Source of the DNA: Tieghemiomyces parasiticus
Lineage: Eukaryota > Kickxellomycota > Dimargaritomycetes > Dimargaritales > Dimargaritaceae
DNA: 12,771 bases
Assembly (NCBI GenBank): GCA_027575765.1
Contig: JANBPT010001185.1
Location: 1-12,771 of the forward strand
Reading direction: 5' to 3'
Part shown: piece by piece, positions 1 to 8,230 of the stretch
Position numbering within the stretch: position 1 is the stretch's first letter
Layout of the letters: every line of letters begins with the position of its first letter
Notes under the pieces: model-generated
The model's database searches: none
Told to the model about the DNA's origin: nothing
What the model saw: the letters and a program-made list of their open reading frames with translations, nothing else
Program-made: the position numbers and the translations under genes

Positions 1-424
1 GTCAAAATGAACCGCCTAGCCCGCATGGCCTCGTTTGTCTAGTTTCAAGGGACAATTATGGAAGGGGCCGACACTTCAAGTGCTAAACGGCCATCCTCTC
101 TGATGCGCCAGAAATCTGCAAGGGTCCAGGCCCACATCTGTGTCGGCCGAGAACTATACCAGCCGCTCAACCGGCAGACCGGGCGCCAGGGCATGTCCTG
201 GATTGAATCTAAAAGGGGCCAGATGCACAGGATACGTAGGGGGGTATCCAAGGAGGACGGTATCGAAGACCCAGCAGTCAAGGTTGATCGCAACTAAACA
301 CACCTCGGCTCTACCCAATGCTACGATAATTCATTTATCCTGGACCGTCAAGGTAGCTTCACACTACGATGATGAAGCAACTTAGCTATTGGCCATTCAG
401 CAACTGGTTTCGAGGTTGAATCAT
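1..424. other. No supported gene
   Basis: Open frames of about 80 codons exist on both strands (58-297 plus, 45-293 minus) and overlap one another. The minus one has no ATG start. Neither shows a motif, splice context or promoter. I see nothing that I can name. Confidence 0.4.
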
Positions 425-1030
425 GCACCATTAGGGAAACCCCCTCCCTTGCTTCCTTTACCAACCCAACTGGCCGAGAGGTACCCATTGTATCGCAGGC
501 CAGAGTTGCCCCCTCATCACATTTCACCTCGTTTCCTGTGCACTGCTTGCGTACCTCTCTCCCCACCCCTCCCCCTCTCCCCTTTTCCTTATACCCCACC
601 CCCTTTTTCTCTAAAATGTGGTGCCCGAGGGACTAGGTCGGTGACCCCGACTGCGTTACACACCCTCGCCGCCTCGTATTCCTCGTTTTCCCTCTTCCCC
701 TCCCTCCTATCACCTGGCATTTTGTTTCGAACATTTTAGCATTGGTGTCTCTTTCCGTAGTCATCAAATCGGAAGCCGGGCCCGGTCAGCGTGGCCCATC
801 CCGTCAATCGACCAGCTAAGTGTTCACGCACCGTTTCCCTTTATTACTTTCGTCATCGGCACCGTGGTTGCGCGCGGCCCATCCGGCGACCCGAGCGCCA
901 GGCGTCACTCGAGATCAAGTTCGTATCACCCCTTTCGGTTCCAGCTTCAACTTGGCCACATAAGTGTCTACCTTCGTCTGCTGGTCGCTTTTCCTCTTTG
1001 ATTTAGTAACCCCTTGGCCCAAAATCTACG
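425..1030 (+). promoter_or_regulatory. Pyrimidine-rich, nearly ATG-free leader or promoter-like segment
   Basis: Positions 535-720 are strongly C/T-rich on the plus strand (runs such as CCCCTCCCCCTCTCCCC), with TTATACC near 589. Only one ATG (616) occurs between 425 and 1030, and none between 619 and 1030, followed by ATGGCCATG at 1031. C/T-rich promoters and ATG-poor leaders are common before fungal genes. The frame opened at 1031 stops after 29 residues (MAMPLVRKGRSARLAVWLMS..), so the gene this might serve is missing, very short, or spliced in a way I cannot resolve. Low A content alone lowers the number of expected ATGs. Confidence 0.3.
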
Positions 1031-1190
1031 ATGGCCATGCCACTTGTCCGGAAAGGTCGGAGCGCGCGGCTGGCGGTCTGGCTGATGTCATTGGGCAACG
1101 CCCAGGACTCCGAATTCTAGACTATTACCTTTACCGCCTATCGCGGATAGGCAAAACCTCGATTCTCTTGAGTACCGCAGGGTAAATAAC

Positions 1191-2529
1191 GGCGGGGTCA
1201 CTGTCGCTGAATGCAAGCTAAATCTCATTGTTCAATGAGGCTTGGCGCCCATTATTCATGCTATACACCAATATTCGTCGGTATTACCGTTAATCACAGC
1301 CATTGGACTCCCAACGTCTCAACTATTATCAAGGGCCTATACTAATCATGGTAGCTGTCTTAACGGTTTCAGTTGTGGTGTGTAGCTTAGTGAGGGCACT
1401 GGACAGTCCAAAAAAAATTCTCAGCTAGTGCAGCAGATGCTACATACCATATCAGACGGTACGATTAAACATCTGCCACTGCCTTCCGCCCTTACTGAGG
1501 TACCGACAAAAGTCAATGACCAGTTATCTCTACTCCATCTAATATCTATAGTCTAGTACATATCGACCATGTTGACAATACTTGGCTCAATGAATTACGG
1601 TCTATAGTGACCAATAATGATAAAGGGCAAACCACCGCACGTTTGATGGTAAAATAATTGAATTGCTCACAGCTTCCCCATATACAATCCCACGCCCGCC
1701 TGAGCGGCAATGTACCCTGATCATGTAGACCTGCAGCCACCTTTCGACGTGCCTGCTTGCTTAAATCACACTAGTCTATACCGGCCACGTCAGTCCCTCG
1801 TTTAAAGTGGACAGCTGGGAAGGGGCGCTGAATCTCGGCACTTGCGTAAGGGCAGAATTCCAGTCGTTCTGTCGAGTGCCATTCAGTACGGCCAGCCCAA
1901 TCTTTGAACCCTGCAAACCTCCCCCCTTCAGCGGCACCAACTGAGCCCTGGCGTCGGCCTGCATAACCCGGCTATCCACGCCACTGATTCCGGTATCGAA
2001 AGGGGCGTGGGGGAGGTACGCTGCCGGACACTAGAGTTGCGACAGAGGGCTAGGCTTGTTGGCAGTATGGTGTTTGCATCTCTTAAATTCCAGCACTAAT
2101 TTTTCTTGCTCGCCCCAAGCTGAAATAGTATGCGACCCCTAATAAACCAACGCTTCCAGCGCCAAGATCCACCCAGTTAGTTAATAGGCAGTGGCATGTG
2201 CGGCACGGTTAGCCAATGGAACCTGCAGGACCGGATAAAGAGTTTTGTGTCAATTGACATCACGTCGGGCTACAGTACGGGTATATTTCCAATTGGGTCG
2301 TGGATGGGCTGATGGGGCATGGCCTGGACTAATAGTTCCAGCTTTTACCTTTAGAGTCAGGCTCTCCATTGTGAAATACTTGCTATATAGAACCAAGAGC
2401 CTTCTGATATCTGAAAACACTAATGTCTGATGACGTGAGAAAGCAGACTATGTAAAAGGATATATGAAGTAATCAAGTAGACCGTCTCTCCAAGTTCTTT
2501 CTATGAACAGATCAATAGAACCCTAGCTT
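1191..2529. other. No supported gene
   Basis: More AT-rich sequence than the left edge. The longest frames are about 60-70 codons: minus 1979-1776, whose first true ATG is 1964, and plus 2245-2430, which has a GTG start. Splice-like pieces occur (for example CTTAACGGTTTCAG ending near 1371) but I could not connect them into a gene. No repeat family or RNA gene is evident. Confidence 0.4.
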
Positions 2530-2724
2530 ATGAAATCAGACGAAGACATAGGTTCATCCAGCCTTCAGGGTAGAATGGTGCGGAGAAATAGGCCGGTATT
2601 GTGTGAAAATACTATCCACCTCCTTTCCAAAAACAACAACAACCTGCAAGGACTAATTGGCGCTATTTCGGCCATAGTTTTCGTCACGATTTTTCTTGGT
2701 CAAAGGTGTAAAGGAAGTCACTGA
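2530..2724 (+). CDS. Weak candidate: small tail-anchored protein (64 aa)
   Basis: Unrecognised, weakly supported. A true ATG at 2530 opens 64 codons: a polar N-terminal half beginning MKSDEDIGSSSLQG, with MVRRNR and an Asn run (KNNNN), then one hydrophobic segment at about residues 43-57 (GLIGAISAIVFVTIFLG), and the end QRCKGSH. The layout is that of a small tail-anchored protein. Against it, several ATGs lie just upstream, the local sequence is more AT-rich than the clear genes, no splice or poly(A) signals support it, and open frames of this size are expected by chance in this region. Confidence 0.18.
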   Translation: MKSDEDIGSSSLQGRMVRRNRPVLCENTIHLLSKNNNNLQGLIGAISAIVFVTIFLGQRCKGSH

Positions 2725-4186
2725 ACTCATGACTATAGACTGCCCGCCACCTCGATTTTCCAACCCGATGGATCCCCCCTTTTGCACACCAACGACGGTA
2801 AAGACTGCACCGCCGGGGTTGGTACAGTCATACGAATTAGGGTTGAATGATTGCACCCCCCCCTCCAATACAGGAGAACAACCTTCTTAAACCGACACTC
2901 TTACCTATAGTCGAATGACCAGCCTAGTAGGGAAGGGGTGATGACCCTTTCGTAGCCATCTCACCATACCTCCCCCCCCCACCATTTTCATAGTCAAGCC
3001 ACTCCTTCAGTTGCGGTTGCAACACAAAAGGAGGCCCTGCTGTACCTTACAAGGCCTGGTCCGTGCTACAACCAAGGGTGGTATCTCATCACGGGTTGTA
3101 CGATCGGGTGGTCCACCATCGGAGAGAAACATCGTCGCCCGTAAAGTCCCCGTTATTTGAAAAGTGTCACCCGCGGTGCTTTCCATCCCTTTCATTTAGT
3201 TATTGGAGGGGCCGGGTAGCCTGAAACCTGTCGGAACCACTGCGTGCTTCCAGGCCTTTTCCTTATCATGGCGTATCAGGTGGGATGACTGGTCCTCCCT
3301 AAAGGGCCGCTAGGTCGGTATTCCCTAATGATCTTGGTGACACGACTGTTGTGTTCGGTGGCTGATTTCGGTGCCCGGATAGGACGGGAAGGACAGCAGT
3401 GCAAGGAGGCCATAGCTGGTTGCTGGTTCCCTTTGGCGTCGTCTCTCCCATTTTATTCCGTGGGAGAACGGCGTGAAGGCTAGCTGCGCATCATTAGGAA
3501 AACCGTCTCCCCTGCTATATCCTAGCGTCTTTTAACCACCAGGGTCTACGGCATAAGAGAAAACTGCTCTTACGACCACCATACGATCCCACTGCTAGTA
3601 TGAAAAATTCACGCACGATGAAGATAGATAGCATTTCAAGCACCTCGACGGATTCAATGCTCCGTTGTCCGCGATACGGTGCTCGTGGGGCCGATCCATC
3701 GGGAAACCAGCGCCAAGCGAGCACCGATCACAATCAATCGGGTATCCGCTTCGTTTAGCATTACGGGAATGCAGCCCTCGGCTAGAGTGAAGAGTGGTGA
3801 TTGGCGTTGATTTGGCATCATTTCGGTCTCCTAATCAGTAGGCGATATCGCTAGAGTAGTTAACTGTGCACTCGATTGGACCGTGGTGTGCAGGTAGGGA
3901 CCCATATTCTTAACTTAATTGCGCAGAAACCTTAGCCCCGCTACGAGCCACGCAACTGCTCAGTATCGGGTCAAGGAATTCGGTATTGTGGAAGGGATTG
4001 TGCCCGGAAGCTGATCCGCAGCTTAAAACCCCAGTTATCCTTCGTATGATCTCACCCCTAGTATGGACAAAGCACCCCCTGCAAATGACAGGGGCCGGTG
4101 GTTTGAATGGGGGTAAATAGTCCACCGTTCTGCCTATCCTAACCAGGCCCTATCGAAATTTTGAACGACTGAGAAAGGGGGGGGGT
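2725..4186. other. No supported gene; C/G homopolymer runs
   Basis: Only frames of about 60-71 codons occur, mostly without ATG starts and overlapping on opposite strands (for example 2696-2890 plus and 2868-2653 minus). Runs of eight or nine C (2856-2863 and 2972-2980) and nine G (4177-4185, minor edge uncertainty) suggest unselected sequence. I see no transposon ends, long repeats or RNA gene. Confidence 0.4.
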
Positions 4187-4482
4187 CTATAGTTTTGTAC
4201 CAGAGGCATTGCTATGTTTGAGGCTCTCTGTCTGATTATTGGTATAGTAGTGAAGGGGCAGTATTGGTGGGGCGAGTGGGTGCACCGACAGATGCTCGAT
4301 TAGGTGCTTAGTGTGAAGGGGCAGCGCCAAACCACCTGTCCTAACCAAGAAGGCCAGCCACAGCCCCACATATGCCATCAGGCCTCACCCTGTGTCTCTT
4401 CAAGTCGACCCGGAGATCACCCAGGTGATTCAGCATAGGCGACTTTCGGGGTGGGATCTCTGAGCCTAATCATATCATCCAT
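4187..4482 (-). CDS. Weak candidate: small gene behind a TATA-box and C/T-rich leader
   Basis: Two readings are possible. (a) A spliced 71-residue protein: exon 4482-4421 begins MDDMIRLRDPTPKVAYAESP, the intron is 4420-4341 (GTGATC..TTGGTTAG, poor donor), and exon 4340-4187 joins in frame (TGGLALPLHTKHLIEHLSVH). (b) An unspliced 63-residue frame from the ATG at 4378 with a hydrophobic start (MAYVGLWLAFLVRTGGLALP). What supports a gene is the upstream layout on the same strand: TTTATAAGG near 4760, then a C/T-rich stretch (4550-4720) holding one ATG (4682-4680), and none from 4679 down to the ATG at 4482. No family is recognised, and chance cannot be excluded. Confidence 0.2.
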
Positions 4483-4757
4483 TGCCTGCTCAACCGTTGA
4501 CTTAAGAATACTAGGTACCTACTAGGAGGGGACTAGCAAGCCGATCGGTCAGATCTAGCTAAAAGAGCAAAGAATCAAAAAGGAGGAAGAAGAGGATAGA
4601 AGGCTTGTGCGAAGCAAAGGGGGAGTGCAGGCGAGAGGTAAGCGGTGAGGGCGGGAGGACCCAGCGAAAAACGAGGAAACATAGGAAATAAGAGCGGTCT
4701 GCGAGGACAACCGGCCTTGTATTGAGTGGATGCTGTTGGCCAATAAAGGTAGAATAC

Positions 4758-4781
4758 CTTATAAAGAAGGGACGCCGTCCC
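4758..4781 (-). promoter_or_regulatory. TATA-box candidate with adjacent GGGACG palindrome
   Basis: On the minus strand the palindrome GGGACGGCGTCCC (4781-4769; 6-bp arms around one base) is followed directly by TTCTTTATAAGG. A palindromic CG-rich site next to a TATA box, with a C/T-rich ATG-poor tract downstream, looks like a fungal promoter firing leftward. No regulator can be named. Confidence 0.25.
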
Positions 4782-4790
4782 ATTAAGGGA

Positions 4791-5795
4791 TTAGGTATTG
4801 GTATTGTGGTAAGCCTATTCTTACTAAAACATTGGGCAGGCTTTTAAGCCTCAAACGGGGGTTGGGGATTGTTGATTTGGATGTTAGCTGTCGTTTATTG
4901 ATTGGCGACCGTTAGGTCTTTTTATACTTGAATGATGGCCAGCATCAATCAAGTAACTAGCCAGCCTGGACTAGGGGAATCCAGGACGACAGGCCGTGGC
5001 GGGACCGGGCGCCGGCATGAATAGAAGGGCGGCTAGGTAGCCGTCAGAGCAAGAGTAGAGGAAAGAGAAGGTCCTAGAAGGACAAGAGGCGGCGGCGCCA
5101 GTGAGGAAGGCATGTTCAAAGATCAGGAAGATTGAACGCCTATCGAAAGGATATATGGAAGTAGGTAAAGAAAGAGGTGGGATAATAGATACGGATAAAG
5201 CGTGAAGCCTGGATAATGCAGACTACCAAATAGGTAGGCCATCATTGATCGGGATCAAGCTATGGCATAAGATGCGCGGAGGCGTGGATGCGGCATCAAC
5301 CAATGCTCCAATGAGATAAACATTGGGATGGCATTTCAATCGACCATAATATCAAGCATGGTACGTGCGCACTGAACTCGCCTCTAGTTTCAGCCATACA
5401 CATAGTGCCTGTTTGGCAATGATACTATTTCCGGGTCTGGCCCTTAATTTTCAGCCGGACATTAGGCCCTCGGCTCATCTTTCGGGCGAAACTATTATAA
5501 TACGGCCGCATGGAACCTTGGGGATGACCCCAGGTGGTCTGAGCCTGACACATTATACTCCGCCCGAGCGGGGTAGTACGATTGCCTTGTGACTCAATCC
5601 ATAGCAGAAGATCAGACCTTTCGAATATGCGTTGTGTCCAACCTGGCAGATATAGTTCATTTGATACACATAGTTTGTACAAGATGATATGCTGGAGGAC
5701 ACTGCCCACCACTTAGAACTGGCCAGTGGAGGGATGCTGAAGAGGATAGGGACGCAAATCGAAGGGTCACGGCTTAATAGCTGCGTGTCGTCCTA
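4791..5795. other. No supported gene; 3' flank of the 5796 gene
   Basis: The sequence is purine-rich on the plus strand at 5030-5110. The longest frames overlap each other: minus 5712-5425 (95 codons) and plus 5365-5592 (75 codons, GTG start). Neither shows a motif, signal peptide or splice context. The minus frame lies about 80 bp beyond the stop of the 5796-6870 gene on the same strand and could be a small gene, but nothing positive supports it. Confidence 0.4.
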
Positions 5796-6870
5796 CTAAT
5801 CATCCCAAATGAGTTGAGCGTGGTTAGCGGGCTGAGCCCTGGTCTTCCTCTTGGCCTGAGGCAACGACTTTGTCACCGGCGACGGTGGGTGTGTAGGGCC
5901 ACGGATCGAGGATGAGCCCGCCACCGTTGGACCTTCGTCTCTATCCCAATAATTGATGGATCGAATTACCGGAGGGCCCTTATCCTTTTTGATTTGATCG
6001 CGAATCACCAGCTCCATGCGCTCGCGCCGGTGCTGTCGAAGCCGGAGGTCCTGTAGCACGTCGTGCTGTCGCCGAGCCTCCTTCTCCTCCTCGCGCCGCT
6101 TGAGATGCCGTTTGCGACTACGTGTCATTTGAGGTTCTACCGGAGCTGGAGACCGCGTAAAAGTTTTGGCTGAGTGGATGGAGAAGAGAGAGGGCAAGGC
6201 AAGGGATAAGACAAGAGCTGGGCACGTAGGGTGAACCACGGATTGAATAGCGAAAGGGAGGCGGCCACAGTAACTCCTACGCATGCTAACCACGGTCAGC
6301 TGGACAGAATTCCGCCCACGACTTACCTTTAGGTTTGGGTTCAGGCTTCGAAACGATTTTCAACACTTTGGGCCTGTTGACCCTGGTTCGACTGGGATCG
6401 ACCCAGTCACCGGGATGGGCGACACCCGGCCCTTCAGTATCGCTCGGAGCACTCGAGGAACTGGAAGGCACCAACTCTGCGTCACTGGCCATGGGCGGCG
6501 GCGGGGCCGGTGCGGTGACATCGATTGTTCGTTGGTTGATCCCCGGGGCAGATTTTGTCTTGAGGGAGGCATTCACTACCGAATGGCGAGACCTAGACCC
6601 TGCCTCAGGCTTTTCCGGAATTAAGGAAGAGGGCGTCGGAGGTAGTGGTGGCGGTGCCGCGGCTACTGATGGGGTGGTAGTGGTTGGTTGAGTAGACTTG
6701 ATGACCTTGGTTTTGCGCTGCTTTCTGCCACGGTCTGCTGGGCGAGGCGGCTTAGGAGCTTTCGAAGAAGACGGTGGCTTTGGGGCAGTGGTTGGGTCGG
6801 CCGGCTGTTGTGCTGAGTAGTACAGGTAGGCTCCCACCACCCCAATACCGAGTGCGATGTAGGACCACAT
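5796..6870 (-). CDS. Membrane-anchored protein with proline-rich linker and basic helical C-terminus, two exons
   Basis: Unrecognised protein. Exon 1 is 6870-6327 and ends at a perfect GTAAGT donor. My preferred exon 2 is 6169-5796, after the pyrimidine tract ending CCACTCAG, giving a 157-nt intron and 305 residues. Two further acceptors (exon from 6145 or 6136) keep the same frame and give 297 or 294 residues. Residues 1-20 (MWSYIALGIGVVGAYLYYSA) form a single N-terminal membrane segment without an obvious cleavage site, so a signal anchor is likely. Residues 25-181 are rich in Pro, Ser and Lys and probably disordered. Residues 196-241 (starting MTRSRKRHLKRREEEKEARR) are highly charged and should form a helix or coiled coil. 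The protein ends QLIWDD. Exon 2 alone is also open back to an ATG at 6284, but the strong donor and in-frame join favour splicing. It is divergent from the 7025-7466 gene across about 150 bp. Confidence 0.7.
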
Positions 6871-7024
6871 ACGGAATTGCGAACTAAATGGCGGGCACGG
6901 GCTAGGCGCTGGGTTGCAATGAGAGTCTGGAGATAGGTTTCAAGATGAACAAGGGAGGTTGGGAAGGGGAAAAAAAGTAAGACATTCGAGAATTGGCACT
7001 GAGAAGGGAAGCCATCGCGGACCT
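6871..7024. promoter_or_regulatory. Compact divergent intergenic promoter
   Basis: These 154 bp separate the start codons of two divergent genes. Read toward the 6870 start, the segment is pyrimidine-rich (for example CTTACTTTTTTTCCCC) with no clear TATA box. Read toward the 7025 gene, it must hold that gene's leader, with short upstream reading frames starting at 6919 and 6945. The promoter role is inferred from position, and it depends on the plus-strand gene being real. Confidence 0.4.
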
Positions 7025-7466
7025 ATGTGAGCCCAGGGAAACCCCAGCAGACCAGCCAACGCTACCTCATCTCTCCCCTACAGGTCCCAACCCGACCATT
7101 ATGCTTTCATACTGCTTGTGGGGATATATCTATATCTATATATTCCTAGTGAAACCGGGGATTCTGGCGCACATCCAGAGCCATCTGAAGATAATGCCTG
7201 TCCAGGGCGTCTTACGGTGACGGAGTGGATCATGGAGCTGGTTACGTTTGAGAGCTGGCGGCTTTCAAAAAGTCCGTGTGACTTGCCAAAGAATCATTCC
7301 GCCATGAACATCTGGCAGTATTTATTGTACCGAGTTACGGAGTTAGGGGCATTGGCTCGACTTCCTCCTTCCATGACCTGTCAGGTATGGACAAGGCCAC
7401 GCTGTTCTGGATATGGGAGACTAATATGACATTTAGAACGATAGTAAGCTAAAGGAAGTGATATAA
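7025..7466 (+). CDS. Small single-pass membrane protein; three exons, start codon split by an intron
   Basis: Unrecognised 110-residue protein. Model: AT at 7025-7026; intron 7027-7083 (GTGAGC..CCCCTACAG after a pyrimidine tract); exon 2 at 7084-7384; intron 7385-7436 (CAG|GTATGG..CATTTAG, 52 nt, with ACTAAT as possible branch); exon 3 at 7437-7466 ending TAA. Joining AT to G recreates ATG, and the protein begins MSQPDHYAFILLVGIYLYLY. Residues 8-21 are a membrane helix, 23-43 are polar and acidic, and 44-101 form a Trp-containing soluble part (LTVTEWIMELVTFESWRL). Without the first splice this frame has no ATG before the helix; without the second it still ends soon after, at 7429. Three independent signals agree: a long open frame, two good intron ends and a membrane start. 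No family is recognised, and a chance open frame remains possible. It faces the 7616-7867 gene tail to tail. Confidence 0.5.
7124..7144 (+). repeat. TATATC-type microsatellite inside a predicted membrane helix
   Basis: A short tandem run of about three TATATC/TATATA units. In the frame of the surrounding gene it encodes alternating Tyr and aliphatic residues (IYLYLYI), the second half of the predicted membrane segment. Every frame of this repeat gives Tyr, Ile, Leu or Ser, so a change of one unit would lengthen the helix by two residues without breaking the frame. Confidence 0.6.
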
Positions 7467-7549
7467 AAATAGTGCCCACAATTCTGGACACACAATCGAT
7501 TCGTAATGAATGGGCAAAGGAGCTGCAAAGGATATCCGTGATGCATAGG

Positions 7550-7584
7550 TGCTAAGTGCAGCGACAACGGCGCTGCACTTAGCA
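7550..7584. repeat. Perfect 14-bp inverted repeat (hairpin) between convergent genes
   Basis: The left arm TGCTAAGTGCAGCG (7550-7563) and right arm CGCTGCACTTAGCA (7571-7584) are exact reverse complements separated by a 7-nt loop, ACAACGG. The structure begins 31 nt past the stop of the minus-strand gene ending at 7616 and 83 nt past the stop of the plus-strand gene ending at 7466. As RNA from either strand it would form a stable stem. It could be a 3'-UTR element, a transcription-end or processing signal, or a palindromic protein-binding site. It has no U tract like a bacterial terminator and shows no resemblance to a tRNA. Confidence 0.9.
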
Positions 7585-7615
7585 GGGTTCACACGTACAG
7601 CGGGGATACCTCTGA

Positions 7616-7867
7616 CTACTCGGCGTCTTTGTCGTCCTTTTTACCGGTAACCCAGCGGAAGGCGCTGCGAGCCAGTGCAAATGGGGCCGCCACTACGGCT
7701 CCCGCGGTGGCACCAATGGTGGCGCCCACACCTGCGGCAGTGCCTACCATGCGACGCTCAAGATGAGGCGGAGCAGGACTGGTCGTCACTGCCGGAAGTG
7801 AGGCGACAGTACCGGTCATGGTTACGAGCAGGAAGGCGGCTAAAATGACAGAGTGGAATGTGACCAT
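7616..7867 (-). CDS. Small secreted or membrane-associated protein with glycine zipper (83 aa)
   Basis: Unrecognised intronless gene. The start at 7867 has a strong context (CACCATGG) and opens a typical signal peptide: a short N-terminus, hydrophobic core at about residues 7-18 (VILAAFLLV..), then TVAS before LPAVTTSPAPP, so cleavage near residue 22-24 is likely. After a short Pro/Thr linker and ERR, residues 41-62 form a Gly/Ala segment with glycine-zipper spacing (G42/G46; G48/G52/G56), then an amphipathic stretch with Arg and Trp and a charged tail KKDDKDAE. Such segments pack in membranes or oligomers; the function is inference and may be that of a small secreted or cell-surface protein. 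The frame is open further upstream to 8176, but those codons have no better start and the signal peptide fixes the N-terminus. A perfect hairpin follows the stop. Confidence 0.65.
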   Translation of the reverse strand: MVTFHSVILAAFLLVTMTGTVASLPAVTTSPAPPHLERRMVGTAAGVGATIGATAGAVVAAPFALARSAFRWVTGKKDDKDAE

Positions 7868-8230
7868 GGTGAACAAATATCGGAACGTGGTTAGACAATG
7901 ATTGGCTGAACGATAAATTATAGGCGGAAAGTATAAGTGGGCAGGGAATGTCAGGTGTATTGGGCAGATCGGTAGGCAGGTCACCAGTTGGTATTTACGC
8001 GGATCATACCGTGTACTGGTGCCAACTCCAGCAGATAAGACGCAGGCGATGAGTACCACACCAATAGCTTCGTATTGCCGGCTGCTCTGAAGCGGTCCCG
8101 AATATGCCAAATATGGCCTATTCACTATACTGATAATCAATGGAACTAAAAGAACCGGCGACCTTGGTTCCTGCACAGAGTAGTTGAGCGAATAGAGAAC
8201 CCGCCTTGGTCCATGCTAAATATCTAGACT
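7868..8230. other. Intergenic region between divergent genes
   Basis: This stretch holds the upstream region of the 7867 minus-strand gene and, if the 8231 candidate is real, its promoter as well. Apart from the TATA-like elements near 7913-7935 I see no repeat, RNA gene or convincing exon. An upstream extension of the minus-strand frame exists but lacks any coding sign. Confidence 0.5.
7913..7922 (-). promoter_or_regulatory. TATA-like element of the small secreted protein gene
   Basis: The minus strand reads TATAATTTAT here, about 46 nt upstream of the start codon at 7867. A second TATA-like stretch, CTTATACTTT, lies about 15 nt farther up. A CCAAT sequence (7901-7905 on the minus strand) sits between the TATA-like element and the ATG, which is unusual for a functional CCAAT box. 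Assigned by sequence and position only. Confidence 0.3.

Noticed and set aside
1136..1152. Short inverted repeat GCCTATC-GCG-GATAGGC.
   Set aside because: A 7-bp stem is common by chance in a window of this size and has no context.
430..3520. Resemblance between the sequence around 430-455 (CATTAGGGAAACCCCC) and 3491-3512 (CATTAGGAAAACCGTC).
   Set aside because: The match is short and imperfect and the flanks differ, so not a supportable repeat.
5796..6284. Exon 2 region as an independent 162-codon gene starting at the ATG 6284, with a mitochondrial-like N-terminus.
   Set aside because: The perfect GTAAGT donor of the upstream exon joins this frame exactly, so the N-terminal part is better read as intron. 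Kept only as an alternative-product note.
6398..6406. tRNA B-box-like GATCGACCC, and a minus-strand one at 724-732.
   Set aside because: No matching A-box, stems or anticodon arm; the first is inside a coding exon.
6283..6691. Plus-strand frames of 113 and 118 codons.
   Set aside because: Antisense to exon 1 of the minus-strand membrane-anchored gene; Gly-rich shadows of its Pro/Ser codons.
6902..7015. Minus-strand 37-codon frame upstream of the 6870 start.
   Set aside because: Could be an upstream ORF, but there is no evidence that the transcript begins so far up.
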